Assembly (NCBI GenBank): GCA_021107535.1
Contig: JAIOSQ010000074.1
Span: 1-34,878, forward strand
Source of the DNA: Bacteroidales bacterium
Lineage (GTDB): Bacteria; Bacteroidota; Bacteroidia; Bacteroidales; B18-G4
DNA: 34,878 bases
Reading direction: 5' to 3'
Under the pieces are notes generated by a model, which had not been told where the DNA came from, ran no database searches, and worked only from the letters and a program-made list of their open reading frames with translations. Shown piece by piece: positions 7,723-15,580 of the stretch (positions are counted from its first letter, which is position 1; each line of letters starts with the position of its first letter). A program made the translations under genes and the position numbers.

Positions 7723-9411
7723 TTACCAGTTTACAACCACAAACTTTCTCTGAAACTGTTTTCCTTCCTGCTCTATAATCATAATATAGGTTCCGGCTTG
7801 CAGTGTGCTGATATCAATAAAATATACAGAAGCAGCATCAGTGGACGAAGTATGCAGAAGTTGTCCGCCCATGGAAAATATTTCAATTTTAGATACAGGC
7901 TTTTCACTTTTCACCCTGATATATCCTGGGGTAGCCGGATTAGGGTAGATGGTAAAAGTTTCATGAACCAGCTCTTCTACATCACTAAATGCATCAACCA
8001 ATTCAACATCAAGGATGGTGGCCTGCAAGTTGTTTAGCACAACATTTTCAAAAACCTGTGTGATATATCCGGAGGCTTTGAAACGTATGCTGTATGTGCC
8101 TTCGTGCAGCAACCTGCTGTAATTCCCTTCAGGAAGGGAAGAATACACCCAAGAGCTGTCAGACTCATGGCCAATAGCATAAACCTCAGCCACGAGCGGG
8201 TCACCGGTAGCAGAATCTGTAATCCTGCCTCTTAAACCGTACAGTCCCTGTTCCATATAGTTCAGGAATGACCTGTAATTGTAATCCCAGTGGGCCGGAA
8301 GCTGGTTGGCGGGTAATAGTTTTGTATTGGATATTTCCAGTGTGAACTCCCTCCCCTGGTGAAAATAGGTCATATAATCCTGCCTGCCACCGGCAATTGT
8401 ATACCATTGATATCCATTGGTAATTCCATTTTCAAATCCGCTCATATAGCCCGAAGGGGCATTTACATGAACGGTATCAGCATATTCACGGCACACATAC
8501 ACCCACCAGTCATCATCCGCAGCCAATTGGGCCCAGGTGTCCCACGGGTAATTGCATACTTCTGCACCTCCATGGATGTTGGAACTCATCACAAAGTGAT
8601 GTTCTTCTGCAAAGTCCATAAAGTTCATTGTTTCTATCTGCCATTCATTTCCGTCAGGGTGGGGTCCGTCTTCCGGGTCCGGGTAGTTCCTGTTCAGGTC
8701 GACATTGTGAGCATTATTACGAGTTGCACCGTAGATGTTTGAATTTCCGGCATGATATGCTCCGTCCGGATTTGCGAGAGGGTTGATATATATGTCAAGC
8801 TCATCAACCATATTGGTCAGCCGGGGATCTATACCGTAACCATTGAGCATGTAATCAATTAGTCGAAGCATCAATACGTAGCCTGTGGTTTCATCCCCAT
8901 GCATGGTGGAAGTATACAGGAATTCAGGTTCTCCTTCGGCCAACCCGACATTGTCAGATATCCTGGCAACAAGTAATTCCCTTCCCTGGTACGTATTCCC
9001 AATGCTGAAAACATCGCAAATATCCGGGAAGTCAGTTTCAAACTGGTACATCATGTCTACATAGGCATCATAGGTGGGGTAAAAATCCCAGGAGTCAATC
9101 GCCTTGATGTCCACCTGATCCAACATCCTTGGCTGGATCAGGGTGCCGGGAGCTTGCAGGATATTATAATCGAAACCCTGTGAAAGAAATTCTGAGAATT
9201 CCTTTTTATTCGCGTAGGCGTACACCTGCCGATCATCACTGATACCATCGATGGAGAGCATTCGTGAAAGTGCCTCAATGTCTGTGTCAGCATGAATGGA
9301 AAAAGTAAAATACACCTCGCCCCTATCCTTGAATATCTCCCCGATATCCTGGGCAGGACAAAGTCCTGTTAGTGCAGTAAGTACAATCAGAAGTAATGTT
9401 TTTCTAAGCAT
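7723..9411 (-). CDS. Secreted M14 zinc carboxypeptidase with type IX secretion C-terminal domain
   Basis: 562-residue metallopeptidase exported through Sec and then probably T9SS. Signal peptide about 1-20. M14 catalytic domain about 105-390: zinc ligands His171 and Glu174 in MHGDET, third ligand His280 in SNIHGGAE, substrate-binding motif DLNRNYP (238-244), and catalytic Glu359 in FTLEIS. A carboxypeptidase-regulatory-like beta domain follows (about 392-470: LRGRITDSATGDPL). The last ~70 residues form a T9SS type A domain beginning IYPNPATPG and ending KFVVVNW. All catalytic residues are present, so it should be active at the cell surface or outside. A full promoter precedes it (9432-9461). 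The stop is 3 nt from a heptad repeat array. Confidence 0.93.
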   Translation of the reverse strand: MLRKTLLLIVLTALTGLCPAQDIGEIFKDRGEVYFTFSIHADTDIEALSRMLSIDGISDDRQVYAYANKKEFSEFLSQGFDYNILQAPGTLIQPRMLDQVDIKAIDSWDFYPTYDAYVDMMYQFETDFPDICDVFSIGNTYQGRELLVARISDNVGLAEGEPEFLYTSTMHGDETTGYVLMLRLIDYMLNGYGIDPRLTNMVDELDIYINPLANPDGAYHAGNSNIYGATRNNAHNVDLNRNYPDPEDGPHPDGNEWQIETMNFMDFAEEHHFVMSSNIHGGAEVCNYPWDTWAQLAADDDWWVYVCREYADTVHVNAPSGYMSGFENGITNGYQWYTIAGGRQDYMTYFHQGREFTLEISNTKLLPANQLPAHWDYNYRSFLNYMEQGLYGLRGRITDSATGDPLVAEVYAIGHESDSSWVYSSLPEGNYSRLLHEGTYSIRFKASGYITQVFENVVLNNLQATILDVELVDAFSDVEELVHETFTIYPNPATPGYIRVKSEKPVSKIEIFSMGGQLLHTSSTDAASVYFIDISTLQAGTYIMIIEQEGKQFQRKFVVVNW

Positions 9412-9431
9412 GGCTTTAGTTTATTTGCTTG

Positions 9432-9461
9432 CAAAAATAATAATTAATGCTCATATAGCAA
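9432..9461 (-). promoter_or_regulatory. Promoter of the M14 peptidase gene
   Basis: On the minus strand: TTG (9461-9459), exactly 19 nt, TATTTTTG (9439-9432). Complete match to the Bacteroidetes sigma-ABfr consensus, 20 nt before the ATG. Confidence 0.78.
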
Positions 9462-9480
9462 CATAATGTATACCGGGATT

Positions 9481-10365
9481 TTACTGATAGTCTTTAATCA
9501 GTGAAGCAAGTTTATTGTATGTGGCTTTATTTGCTTTTACAAGGGGCAACCTGAGATTATTGCTGATGATGCCCATCGCATCGAGCGCTGCCTTGATGCC
9601 GGCTGGATTACCGTCTTCAAACAGTACCTCTATGATCTCAAGCAATGCATAATGAATTTCGCGTGCTTCTTCATATTTTCCGTTCAGTGATAAATTTACC
9701 ATACGAGAAAAATCTGACGGGAAAGCATTGGCAACCACAGAGATTACACCTTCAGCACCGAGTGCCATCATGGGAAAAGTAAGGGCATCATCCCCCGATA
9801 GAACTGAAAAGCCCTCAGGTTTGTTCTTAATGATCTCCATGACCTGCCCCAGGTTTCCGGATGCTTCCTTGATGCCGCTGATATTGTCAAAGTCATTTGC
9901 AAGCTTCAGCGTGGTATCTGCATTAATATTCGAACTGGTACGTCCGGGGACATTATAGAGTATGATAGGAACAGGGCTGACAGAGGCAATGGATCTGAAA
10001 TGGTAATAAATGCCTTTCTGATTGGGTTTATTGTAATACGGAACCACAGACAATATGCCGCTGATCCCTTCAAAATCCATGGATTTGATTGTATCAACGA
10101 TGGATTGTGTATTGTTGCCTCCAATGCCGACAAGCACCGGTAGCTTTTTCTCTGATTCCTCCAGGATATGATTAAGGACTGCAGTTTTTTCATCCCGTGA
10201 TAAAACCGGGGCTTCGCTGGTAGTGCCCAATGCCACCAGGAAATCGATACCTCCCTGCATCACATGCCTGACGAGCTTGCCAAGAGAAGTAAAATCAATA
10301 CTACCATAATTATGAAATGGGGTTATCAAGGCCACTCCGGCACCTTTTAGCATTTCAGATTTCAT
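9481..10365 (-). CDS. dapA: 4-hydroxy-tetrahydrodipicolinate synthase
   Basis: 294-residue TIM-barrel class I aldolase that condenses pyruvate with aspartate semialdehyde, the first committed step to lysine and diaminopimelate. Active-site features: GTTSEAP (47-53, with the Thr-Thr pair), Tyr137 in YNVPGRT, and the Schiff-base Lys166 in SGIKEASG. Length is normal. The gene overlaps the stop of the upstream DUF6913 gene by 11 nt, so translation is probably coupled. The alternative Met5 (MLKGAG) is also a plausible start. No promoter is visible immediately upstream. Confidence 0.97.
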   Translation of the reverse strand: MKSEMLKGAGVALITPFHNYGSIDFTSLGKLVRHVMQGGIDFLVALGTTSEAPVLSRDEKTAVLNHILEESEKKLPVLVGIGGNNTQSIVDTIKSMDFEGISGILSVVPYYNKPNQKGIYYHFRSIASVSPVPIILYNVPGRTSSNINADTTLKLANDFDNISGIKEASGNLGQVMEIIKNKPEGFSVLSGDDALTFPMMALGAEGVISVVANAFPSDFSRMVNLSLNGKYEEAREIHYALLEIIEVLFEDGNPAGIKAALDAMGIISNNLRLPLVKANKATYNKLASLIKDYQ

Positions 10366-10912
10366 CTTTTTTGTTTATAATGGTTATGTAGTGATCGATT
10401 TGTGTGATCAATTCTTCCAGCCCGTCTTTTTCCTGAAGACTGATCATCATGTCAAGATAAGCGGCACTGGCATCACGCTGCATGCCAACTTTGAATTTTG
10501 CCCTGCTTAAGCCCGTAATGAAAAGCAAAGGAAGGGAGTTTTCAGTACTGAGGTCAATGAGAATATCAAACTCACAAGCGATAAACTCCCTGACTGCCGT
10601 TGAGATTGGCCTGTAATTCCAACTCAAATTTGATGGATAGAAAAAATCGTATGATAACTTCGGAAGAAATTGCCCTGTAAGATGCTTGCTTTCAACATAG
10701 CCAAGCGCTTTTACTGTCTTACCGTTATCCTGAAGCTTCTTAACATAAGCACTTATTTTTCTGTATGCGGGTTCATCAGGCAGGAAGTATAATATGCCAA
10801 TATTCCCGGCTTCATCCAGATTCATGATCTTCCTGTTCCTTGATACCCGGCCGGCTTCTCTTCTAAGGAAAAACCTTCCGGCACTCTTTCTTATATTCGT
10901 GAAAATACTCAA
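10355..10912 (-). CDS. DUF6913 family protein
   Basis: 185-residue protein of a Bacteroidetes family of unknown function that I recall as a frequent dapA neighbour. The N-terminus is basic (RKSAGRFFLRREAGRVSRNRK); a central alpha/beta region follows (NIGILYFLPDE, KTVKALGYVESK, FDILIDLSTENSLPLLFITGLSRAKFKVG). No signal peptide or catalytic motif is visible; it is likely cytoplasmic. The stop overlaps the dapA start. A near-consensus -7 box (TATCTTTA) lies about 30 nt upstream near 10945-10952. The family assignment rests on pattern memory and gene context. Confidence 0.75.
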   Translation of the reverse strand: MSIFTNIRKSAGRFFLRREAGRVSRNRKIMNLDEAGNIGILYFLPDEPAYRKISAYVKKLQDNGKTVKALGYVESKHLTGQFLPKLSYDFFYPSNLSWNYRPISTAVREFIACEFDILIDLSTENSLPLLFITGLSRAKFKVGMQRDASAAYLDMMISLQEKDGLEELITQIDHYITIINKKDEI

Positions 10913-10980
10913 GATAGAAAATGTATAATGTTGTAAGGACTTGTAAAGATATAGATTTTAGATGTTGGAATTACTGCACG

Positions 10981-11070
10981 CTAAAACTTAAGGTGTATTC
11001 TTGCCTCAATCCCGAAAGCTTTCTGGGCAAGGGCACTATCATCAGGACTATTAATACCAATAGCCTGTGC
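10981..11070 (-). pseudogene. C-terminal remnant of a beta-barrel-like protein
   Basis: Between DUF6913 and hicB the minus strand holds a 29-codon open stretch ending in TAG: it starts AQAIGINSPDD and ends FGIEARIHLKF. The alternating pattern and terminal Phe look like the last strand of an outer-membrane beta-barrel. It is preceded in frame by TAA at 11071-11073, three bases from the hicB stop, and has no start codon. I read it as the 3' end of a gene whose body was removed or displaced when the hicAB segment arrived; no matching 5' part is found on the other side of hicAB. Confidence 0.5.
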
Positions 11071-11073
11071 TTA

Positions 11074-11469
11074 TTATCTTTGAATAAGATTTATTTCTGA
11101 AAGTTCTTGTCCAATCTGGTGTATCCCAAGTAGTATTTTATCTCTTTGATTGTCTGATGGTTTCTTACGCCCCTGTACATACTGAGATAATAGTGTTGGG
11201 TTCATGCCAATCCTTTCTGCCAGGAATTTCGAATTAAGTACTCTGTAATATTGAAAGAATTGTTTAAAGTCAATCTCAAACCTTATATTCTCATGGGTTA
11301 TTTGAATTTCTTCTTCTTCAAAATAAAGGTTTGCAGCTTCAAAAGCATTATCTAAAAGTTCAGAAATTGTCTTAGCTGTAGTAAATATCGGATAATCTAA
11401 TGCATACGCAGAAAATCCTGTATCAGTCTTTTCCAGTATCAATACTATTTTCTTCCTCATTGTCTTCAT
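11074..11469 (-). CDS. hicB: HicB-family antitoxin with C-terminal helix-turn-helix
   Basis: 131-residue antitoxin of a type II toxin-antitoxin pair. The N-terminal part (about 1-60: KIVLILEKTDTGFSAYALDYPIFTTAKTISELLDNAFEA) is the degenerate RNase H-like HicB fold that binds the toxin. The C-terminal half carries an XRE-type helix-turn-helix (about 82-110: LAERIGMNPTLLSQYVQGRKKPS), so it should bind the operator upstream of hicA. Start chosen at 11469 because a perfect AGGAGG sits 5 nt before that ATG. It lies 10 nt downstream of hicA, toxin first, the usual HicAB order. Confidence 0.9.
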   Translation of the reverse strand: MKTMRKKIVLILEKTDTGFSAYALDYPIFTTAKTISELLDNAFEAANLYFEEEEIQITHENIRFEIDFKQFFQYYRVLNSKFLAERIGMNPTLLSQYVQGRKKPSDNQRDKILLGIHQIGQELSEINLIQR

Positions 11470-11479
11470 AGTAGCCTCC

Positions 11480-11665
11480 TTAATTTAATCCTGCATCTTT
11501 CCTGATTTTAATCTCTAATCCTTTACCAAGCTCCTGGGATCCATGATTTGGACATATTATTGTTCCAGTCTTCCTGTCATGTTTCATCTTAACATGAGAT
11601 CCACTCTGTGAGACCGGATACCACCCATCTTTTTTCAGGAGCCTTAATAACTCTGAACACTTCAT
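11480..11665 (-). CDS. hicA: HicA mRNA interferase toxin
   Basis: 61-residue toxin with the double-stranded-RNA-binding-like HicA fold. It starts MKCSELLRLLKKDGW and carries the catalytic histidine His24 in SGSHVKMKH, followed by the typical second strand and NHGSQELGKGLEIKIRKDAGL. HicA proteins cleave mRNA in a translation-independent manner and are neutralised by HicB. Intact length and intact catalytic residue suggest a functional toxin. A promoter and inverted-repeat operator lie at 11681-11716, directly upstream. Confidence 0.93.
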   Translation of the reverse strand: MKCSELLRLLKKDGWYPVSQSGSHVKMKHDRKTGTIICPNHGSQELGKGLEIKIRKDAGLN

Positions 11666-12252
11666 AAGTATCTTTTCCCTTTTGCAAAGGTAAATAAATA
11701 TTTACCTATTTGCAAATTATTTTCTATAGAATTTGTTGTCAGTTGTTTGATGTCCTCCATATTGCAGTACAATATTTATTTTGCACAGCTGTCCGACATA
11801 GCAATTCAAGTATGTCTATATCTATTAATACCAGTATTCTAATTTTGTCACACAAAAAATTTGTTTAAATCAGTGAGACTTTAATTTTGAGAAACAAAAT
11901 TATTTAGTCGAACTGATCCCCCCGAGTACTCGGGGAGGGATCTCATGGGTTATATTCCCCGCCCCTTGGGGCGGCAAAATAAATAATCTATTTTTATACC
12001 CCGCTGCTTGTCGCTTGCGCCAAAGCTTCAGCGACGGAGCACGGCTGGGAGGTTCATTTTAGATGGTGCGTGATAAATGCTTGTCGAGAAACAAGCCATT
12101 AACAGGCCCGAATCTGGAGATTCGCCCCAGCGGGAGAGAAGAAGGAAAAATGAATAATGAAGAAGTTACACCCGGCAGGAAGTAATCCACTGGTTTTTTT
12201 TCTGTTTCGCCAAACTTTTCCAAAAACTAATTATGTCAAATCGTCTTTTGTA
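11666..12252. other. Gene-free accessory stretch with GC-rich hairpins
   Basis: No credible reading frame. 11666-11910 is AT-rich and holds the hicAB promoter. 11918-12140 is strikingly GC-rich and full of dyads: a 16-bp palindrome of CCCCGAGT and its complement at 11920-11935; CCGCCC/GGGCGG at 11959-11974; GTCGCT/AGCGAC around 12010-12035; GCTTGT/ACAAGC around 12080-12095; GAATCT/AGATTC near 12110-12124; and an outer pair CCCGCTG (12000-12006) with CAGCGGG (12128-12134) enclosing about 120 nt. This looks like a decayed mobile-element end or structured repeat; I cannot name it. Confidence 0.5.
11681..11716 (-). promoter_or_regulatory. hicAB promoter overlapped by a large inverted-repeat operator
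   Basis: Minus strand -7 box TACCTTTG (11692-11685) with TTG 20 nt upstream (11715-11713). A perfect dyad covers the spacer: AGGTAAATA, AA, TATTTACCT at 11688-11707, flanked on both sides by TTTGCAAA (11681-11688 and 11709-11716). Position over the promoter is as expected for autorepression by the HTH of HicB. Confidence 0.75.
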
Positions 12253-13647
12253 TTAATTGAAATTTATCTTTTCTACAACTATTGAATTGTCTTTAGTTAA
12301 ATAGAATATCATATCTTCTGAATAAAATGATGGTCCTGCTTTAATGGGTTTTGGAAAATCAGTGATTTCTTTCTTTTCTATCAAACTATTTCTTATTCTA
12401 TCAATAAAAGCAAGGTAATGTTTGCCCGATTCTTCATACAATACTTTTATAGTGTTTTCGGAAATATAGGCATCAACAAATCTGTAATTATATTCAAACT
12501 TCAGTAAGCTCATAGATTGACCTGGCATATCAAATTTCAAATCAACTGCATCTAGGGGTAGTTTATAGGTTTTGTCATTATCCAAATTATAATATGAGAG
12601 ACTGTATTGCAAAAATATATAGGGATCAGCAGGTGTTAATATTTTTCTTAAACTTTTGAATTTACCAGCTGGTAAATATTCAGAAGGTAATTTGTAGTCA
12701 GTGAATCCAGAGAATACAAGATCTTCTTCTTTTAAATTAAATCTACCGAATAGATATTGTTCATCCATTGTTTTATCAGCAGGCACCAATTGTAAATAAT
12801 AATCGCCCTTATGCTCAGAGAAAAAACTGGGAAAAATATGGTAACCTTCTGGTAATGATTCTTCACGAATTCGTAATATGGAATAATCTTTGGGGTTGTT
12901 AAAAATGATAATACCAGGTTTATAAGATAGACCAGCTTCATTATTTTCTACTATTATGTCAGGAGCCATTATAAAGGAGGCCATAATATTCCTTTTATTA
13001 AATGAGTGATTGAGTCTCATCATGTCCATATTTGCATCTTTCAAAATATCCCTATATTTAGAAAACATGTGATAGCACATTGTATCCCCTGAAATTTTAT
13101 GAAAGTTTATTTCAGTTGTGAGATCTGATGCTGTTAATACAGTTAGCTTATGGTCAGCATGTTTACTTATAAGCACGTATTTAGCAAATTTCGAATCAGT
13201 AATAAAGAAATAATCTTCAGTATTAATTAGAGTGGTTGCTGCTGAAAAGGCAATACTATCTGGGATTTTTATTTCTCTAGGTCCAAATTCTGCAAACCCA
13301 TAGAACTTCTTCAATAATGAATGATCGTATAGTTTCTTTTCATTATACACATAAACCTCAGAAGTGAGTGCATTATTAATTGAGTTATAGATAGAGTCAG
13401 AAACAATGATATTAAATTTATTGGTATCTGAAATTTTAAAAACTTCACTTAAGTATGCATTGACTTCTGGTTTGGTCAAATTGGGAAACACAATAGTTTT
13501 TTTTATATTTTCATCACTGAATTCGATTTTTTTCATTCCTACATAGCAGTTCAAGCAATCGTTAGGAAAAACTTTGACAACACAGCTATCTTGTGAAAAG
13601 ACATTAGAAAATGAGGTAAGTAACAAGCAAAATAATAATTTCTTCAT
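12253..13647 (-). CDS. Secreted protein of unknown function, AT-rich gene
   Basis: 464 residues, not recognised. Signal peptide MKKLLFCLLLTSFSNVFSQ (about 1-19), then a mature start with a CxxC-like DCLNCYVG segment near residue 31. The rest is rich in short beta-strand/turn patterns typical of secreted 6-bladed propeller-like Bacteroidetes proteins, but no repeat is clear enough to claim a propeller. The coding sequence is clearly more AT-rich than its neighbours by eye (many AAT, ATA and TTT codons), which together with the adjacent accessory patch suggests later acquisition. It follows the solute-binding lipoprotein gene by 16 nt with no promoter visible, so the two may be cotranscribed. 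Confidence 0.65.
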   Translation of the reverse strand: MKKLLFCLLLTSFSNVFSQDSCVVKVFPNDCLNCYVGMKKIEFSDENIKKTIVFPNLTKPEVNAYLSEVFKISDTNKFNIIVSDSIYNSINNALTSEVYVYNEKKLYDHSLLKKFYGFAEFGPREIKIPDSIAFSAATTLINTEDYFFITDSKFAKYVLISKHADHKLTVLTASDLTTEINFHKISGDTMCYHMFSKYRDILKDANMDMMRLNHSFNKRNIMASFIMAPDIIVENNEAGLSYKPGIIIFNNPKDYSILRIREESLPEGYHIFPSFFSEHKGDYYLQLVPADKTMDEQYLFGRFNLKEEDLVFSGFTDYKLPSEYLPAGKFKSLRKILTPADPYIFLQYSLSYYNLDNDKTYKLPLDAVDLKFDMPGQSMSLLKFEYNYRFVDAYISENTIKVLYEESGKHYLAFIDRIRNSLIEKKEITDFPKPIKAGPSFYSEDMIFYLTKDNSIVVEKINFN

Positions 13648-13663
13648 AATTTTTTACTTCAAT

Positions 13664-15289
13664 TTAATGAAGCTTATCAACCCTGCTCAAATCCAGCAGG
13701 TTGATTGGATTACTGCCCAGTCCGCTGATATTTTTTCCTGCAAAGCGCAACACTTCATCATAAAAAAGGATGACCACCGGGGCTTCTTCCATGATCATTT
13801 TATCCATGGCCCTGTATAGTTCATACCTTGCAGAATCATTTATTACACCAAGCGAAAATTCATACAGCAGATCATAATCAGCGCTACTAAAATGGGTATA
13901 ATTTGGCCCTGCAGGGCAGAAGTTCTTACTATAGAACAAGGACAGGTAGTTTTCGGCATCCGGGTAATCAGCAATCCATGAAGCCCTGAAAAACGGCAGT
14001 TTGGCCTGGGCTTTCATTTCTTTGATCGCTGCAGGAGGGCTGACGGATAATTCAATATTCATGCCCAGCATCGACAATTCATGCTGTATATATTTACACA
14101 GATCAAGATATTCTGCTGATGTGCTTAATGTAATAGCTGGAAGCCCATTTCCACCAGGATAGCCTGCTTCTGCAAGCAATTGGGAAGCAAGGCCTGGATC
14201 AAAGGTATAGCCATAGGAGCCCAGGGTATCAAAGGATGGCATTCCGGCAGGAATGATCCCGCTATTTCCGGGTATTCCGATATTATTCCTGAGATAACGC
14301 ATCATTTTTTTACGGTCGAAGCCATAGCTGACGGCCTGACGGATGAGTTTTTGCCTGAGCGGGTTTAGGCTCATGATTTCCATAGAAGTATCCACAAGTA
14401 TCCCAAGGTACTCTGTGTTCAGGTAGGGTTCTGAGATGAGATAAACCTTATCGGAATATTTCGGATTTAGCTCTCCTATGGGAGTCAGCAGCTCATCCTT
14501 ATAACTGGCATCGATACCGGACATAAAATCCAGTTTTCCCTGCACAAATTGTAAAAAAGCGGATTGCTTGTCAATCAGAAAAGTCACTGCAACGGCATCC
14601 AGATATGGCAATCTGCTTCCAATTTCATCAAATTCATAATAATTTTGATTTTTTCTCATGACAAGCTTCACGCCTTCCTTCCAGTACTGAAAAAAGAAAG
14701 GGCCACTTCCCAAAGGGTTTTTTCTAAAATCCTTCCCGTATAATTCCACTATTTCTTTGGGGATTACACTGCAATACTGCATGGCAAGCAATCCCAGGAA
14801 TGGCATAAAGGCCTGTTTCAGCTTTATCTGAAAGACAGAATCGTTCAGGGCCCTGAAGCCACTGTCAGCGACATTATTGAATACCCATGAACCGGGTGAT
14901 GCCAGAGAGGGGTCAAGGATACGGTAAAAGGAATATTCAAAGTCATGTGCATTCACCTTCCTTCCTTTTCCTTCAGGAAATGCTGTATGCTCATGAAAGA
15001 ACACATCATCCCTCAGATAAAAAGTATATGTTGTACCTTCCTCAGAAATACTCCACAACTTTGCAATGCATGGCAGGACTTCCAGCTCTTCATCAAGGCT
15101 TACAAGGCCATCATACAGTTGATTACAAGCCCAAATATTGGCAAGGTCTCTTGCAAACGCAGGATCGAGGGATGTTATCCCGGCTGCTTCATTATAGCGG
15201 AAGATGCTCAGCCCCTCATTATCATATGCATTCCGGCATCCGGTTAGTAAAAGGAAAAAGCAAATGAAAAGGAGAAGTATATTTTTCAT
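13664..15289 (-). CDS. Peptide-type ABC transporter solute-binding lipoprotein (SBP family 5)
   Basis: 541-residue extracytoplasmic solute-binding protein of the DppA/OppA class. The start is set at 15289 because that ATG gives a lipoprotein signal, MKNILLLFICFFLLLTGC, with Cys18 lipidated; the longer open frame upstream crosses a terminator and an inverted repeat. Family signatures: ITSLDPAFARDLANIWACNQLYDGL near the N-terminus, the segment LYDGLVSLDEELEVLPCIAKLW, WSISEEGTTYTFYLRDDVFFHE, and the C-terminal RASWIADYPDAENYLSLFYS. No permease or ATPase gene is adjacent, so it is an orphan binding protein here. A candidate attenuator-like RNA (15334-15541) lies just upstream. Confidence 0.9.
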   Translation of the reverse strand: MKNILLLFICFFLLLTGCRNAYDNEGLSIFRYNEAAGITSLDPAFARDLANIWACNQLYDGLVSLDEELEVLPCIAKLWSISEEGTTYTFYLRDDVFFHEHTAFPEGKGRKVNAHDFEYSFYRILDPSLASPGSWVFNNVADSGFRALNDSVFQIKLKQAFMPFLGLLAMQYCSVIPKEIVELYGKDFRKNPLGSGPFFFQYWKEGVKLVMRKNQNYYEFDEIGSRLPYLDAVAVTFLIDKQSAFLQFVQGKLDFMSGIDASYKDELLTPIGELNPKYSDKVYLISEPYLNTEYLGILVDTSMEIMSLNPLRQKLIRQAVSYGFDRKKMMRYLRNNIGIPGNSGIIPAGMPSFDTLGSYGYTFDPGLASQLLAEAGYPGGNGLPAITLSTSAEYLDLCKYIQHELSMLGMNIELSVSPPAAIKEMKAQAKLPFFRASWIADYPDAENYLSLFYSKNFCPAGPNYTHFSSADYDLLYEFSLGVINDSARYELYRAMDKMIMEEAPVVILFYDEVLRFAGKNISGLGSNPINLLDLSRVDKLH

Positions 15290-15333
15290 TAATTGGATAT
15301 CTTGGTCCTGTTTTATCCCTAACAAACTTACAT

Positions 15334-15363
15334 AAAAAAAACGACGGCCTTTCGGCCGCCGTC
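15334..15363 (-). terminator. Intrinsic terminator upstream of the SBP gene
   Basis: On the minus strand, GACGGC pairs with GCCGTC (15363-15358 with 15348-15343), with an inner GGCC-GAAA-GGCC alternative, followed immediately by eight T residues (15341-15334). A classic rho-independent terminator. It ends 45 nt before the SBP start codon. Confidence 0.88.
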
Positions 15364-15531
15364 TTCTATAAAGGCTATTACCCTGATCACGAATAAAAAC
15401 CAATAGAGAATTAAAGAAAGGAAAGAGGGTAATAGCCAAGCTCTTCCTGTTGTGTTATATCAAAAAAACAAAAAATAGTCTTATATGTTCTTTCTTTAAC
15501 AAATTATTAACATAAATTTTTCTTCTGATAT
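15334..15531 (-). ncRNA. Candidate structured RNA or leader with complementary loops and terminator
   Basis: About 195 nt between relA and the SBP gene. Minus strand order: -7 box at 15541-15534; hairpin I closed by ATATCA/TGATAT (15531-15526 with 15462-15457), with A/T-rich stem and inner AACAT/ATGTT (15513-15509 with 15489-15485); hairpin II with a perfect 12-bp stem (15437-15426 with 15384-15373); then the terminator at 15363-15334. The loop of hairpin I contains TTAAAGAAAG (15499-15490) and the loop of hairpin II contains its exact complement CTTTCTTTAA (15420-15411), allowing a 10-bp kissing interaction. It matches no RNA family I recognise. It could be a stand-alone small RNA or an attenuator of the SBP gene. 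Confidence 0.5.
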
Positions 15532-15533
15532 TA

Positions 15534-15541
15534 CAAAGATA
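15534..15541 (-). promoter_or_regulatory. -7 promoter element of the candidate RNA
   Basis: Minus strand TATCTTTG, an exact TAnnTTTG match, 40 nt after the relA stop. The nearest upstream TTG is 22 nt away, slightly far. The predicted start falls at the beginning of hairpin I. Confidence 0.5.
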
Positions 15542-15580
15542 ACATAAAATCAGGTAAAATGTTCAATTCAAACAACTATC

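Noticed and set aside
15290-15439. N-terminal extension of the solute-binding protein frame
   Set aside because: It reads through an intrinsic terminator and a 12-bp inverted repeat; the downstream Met at 15289 gives a proper lipoprotein signal.
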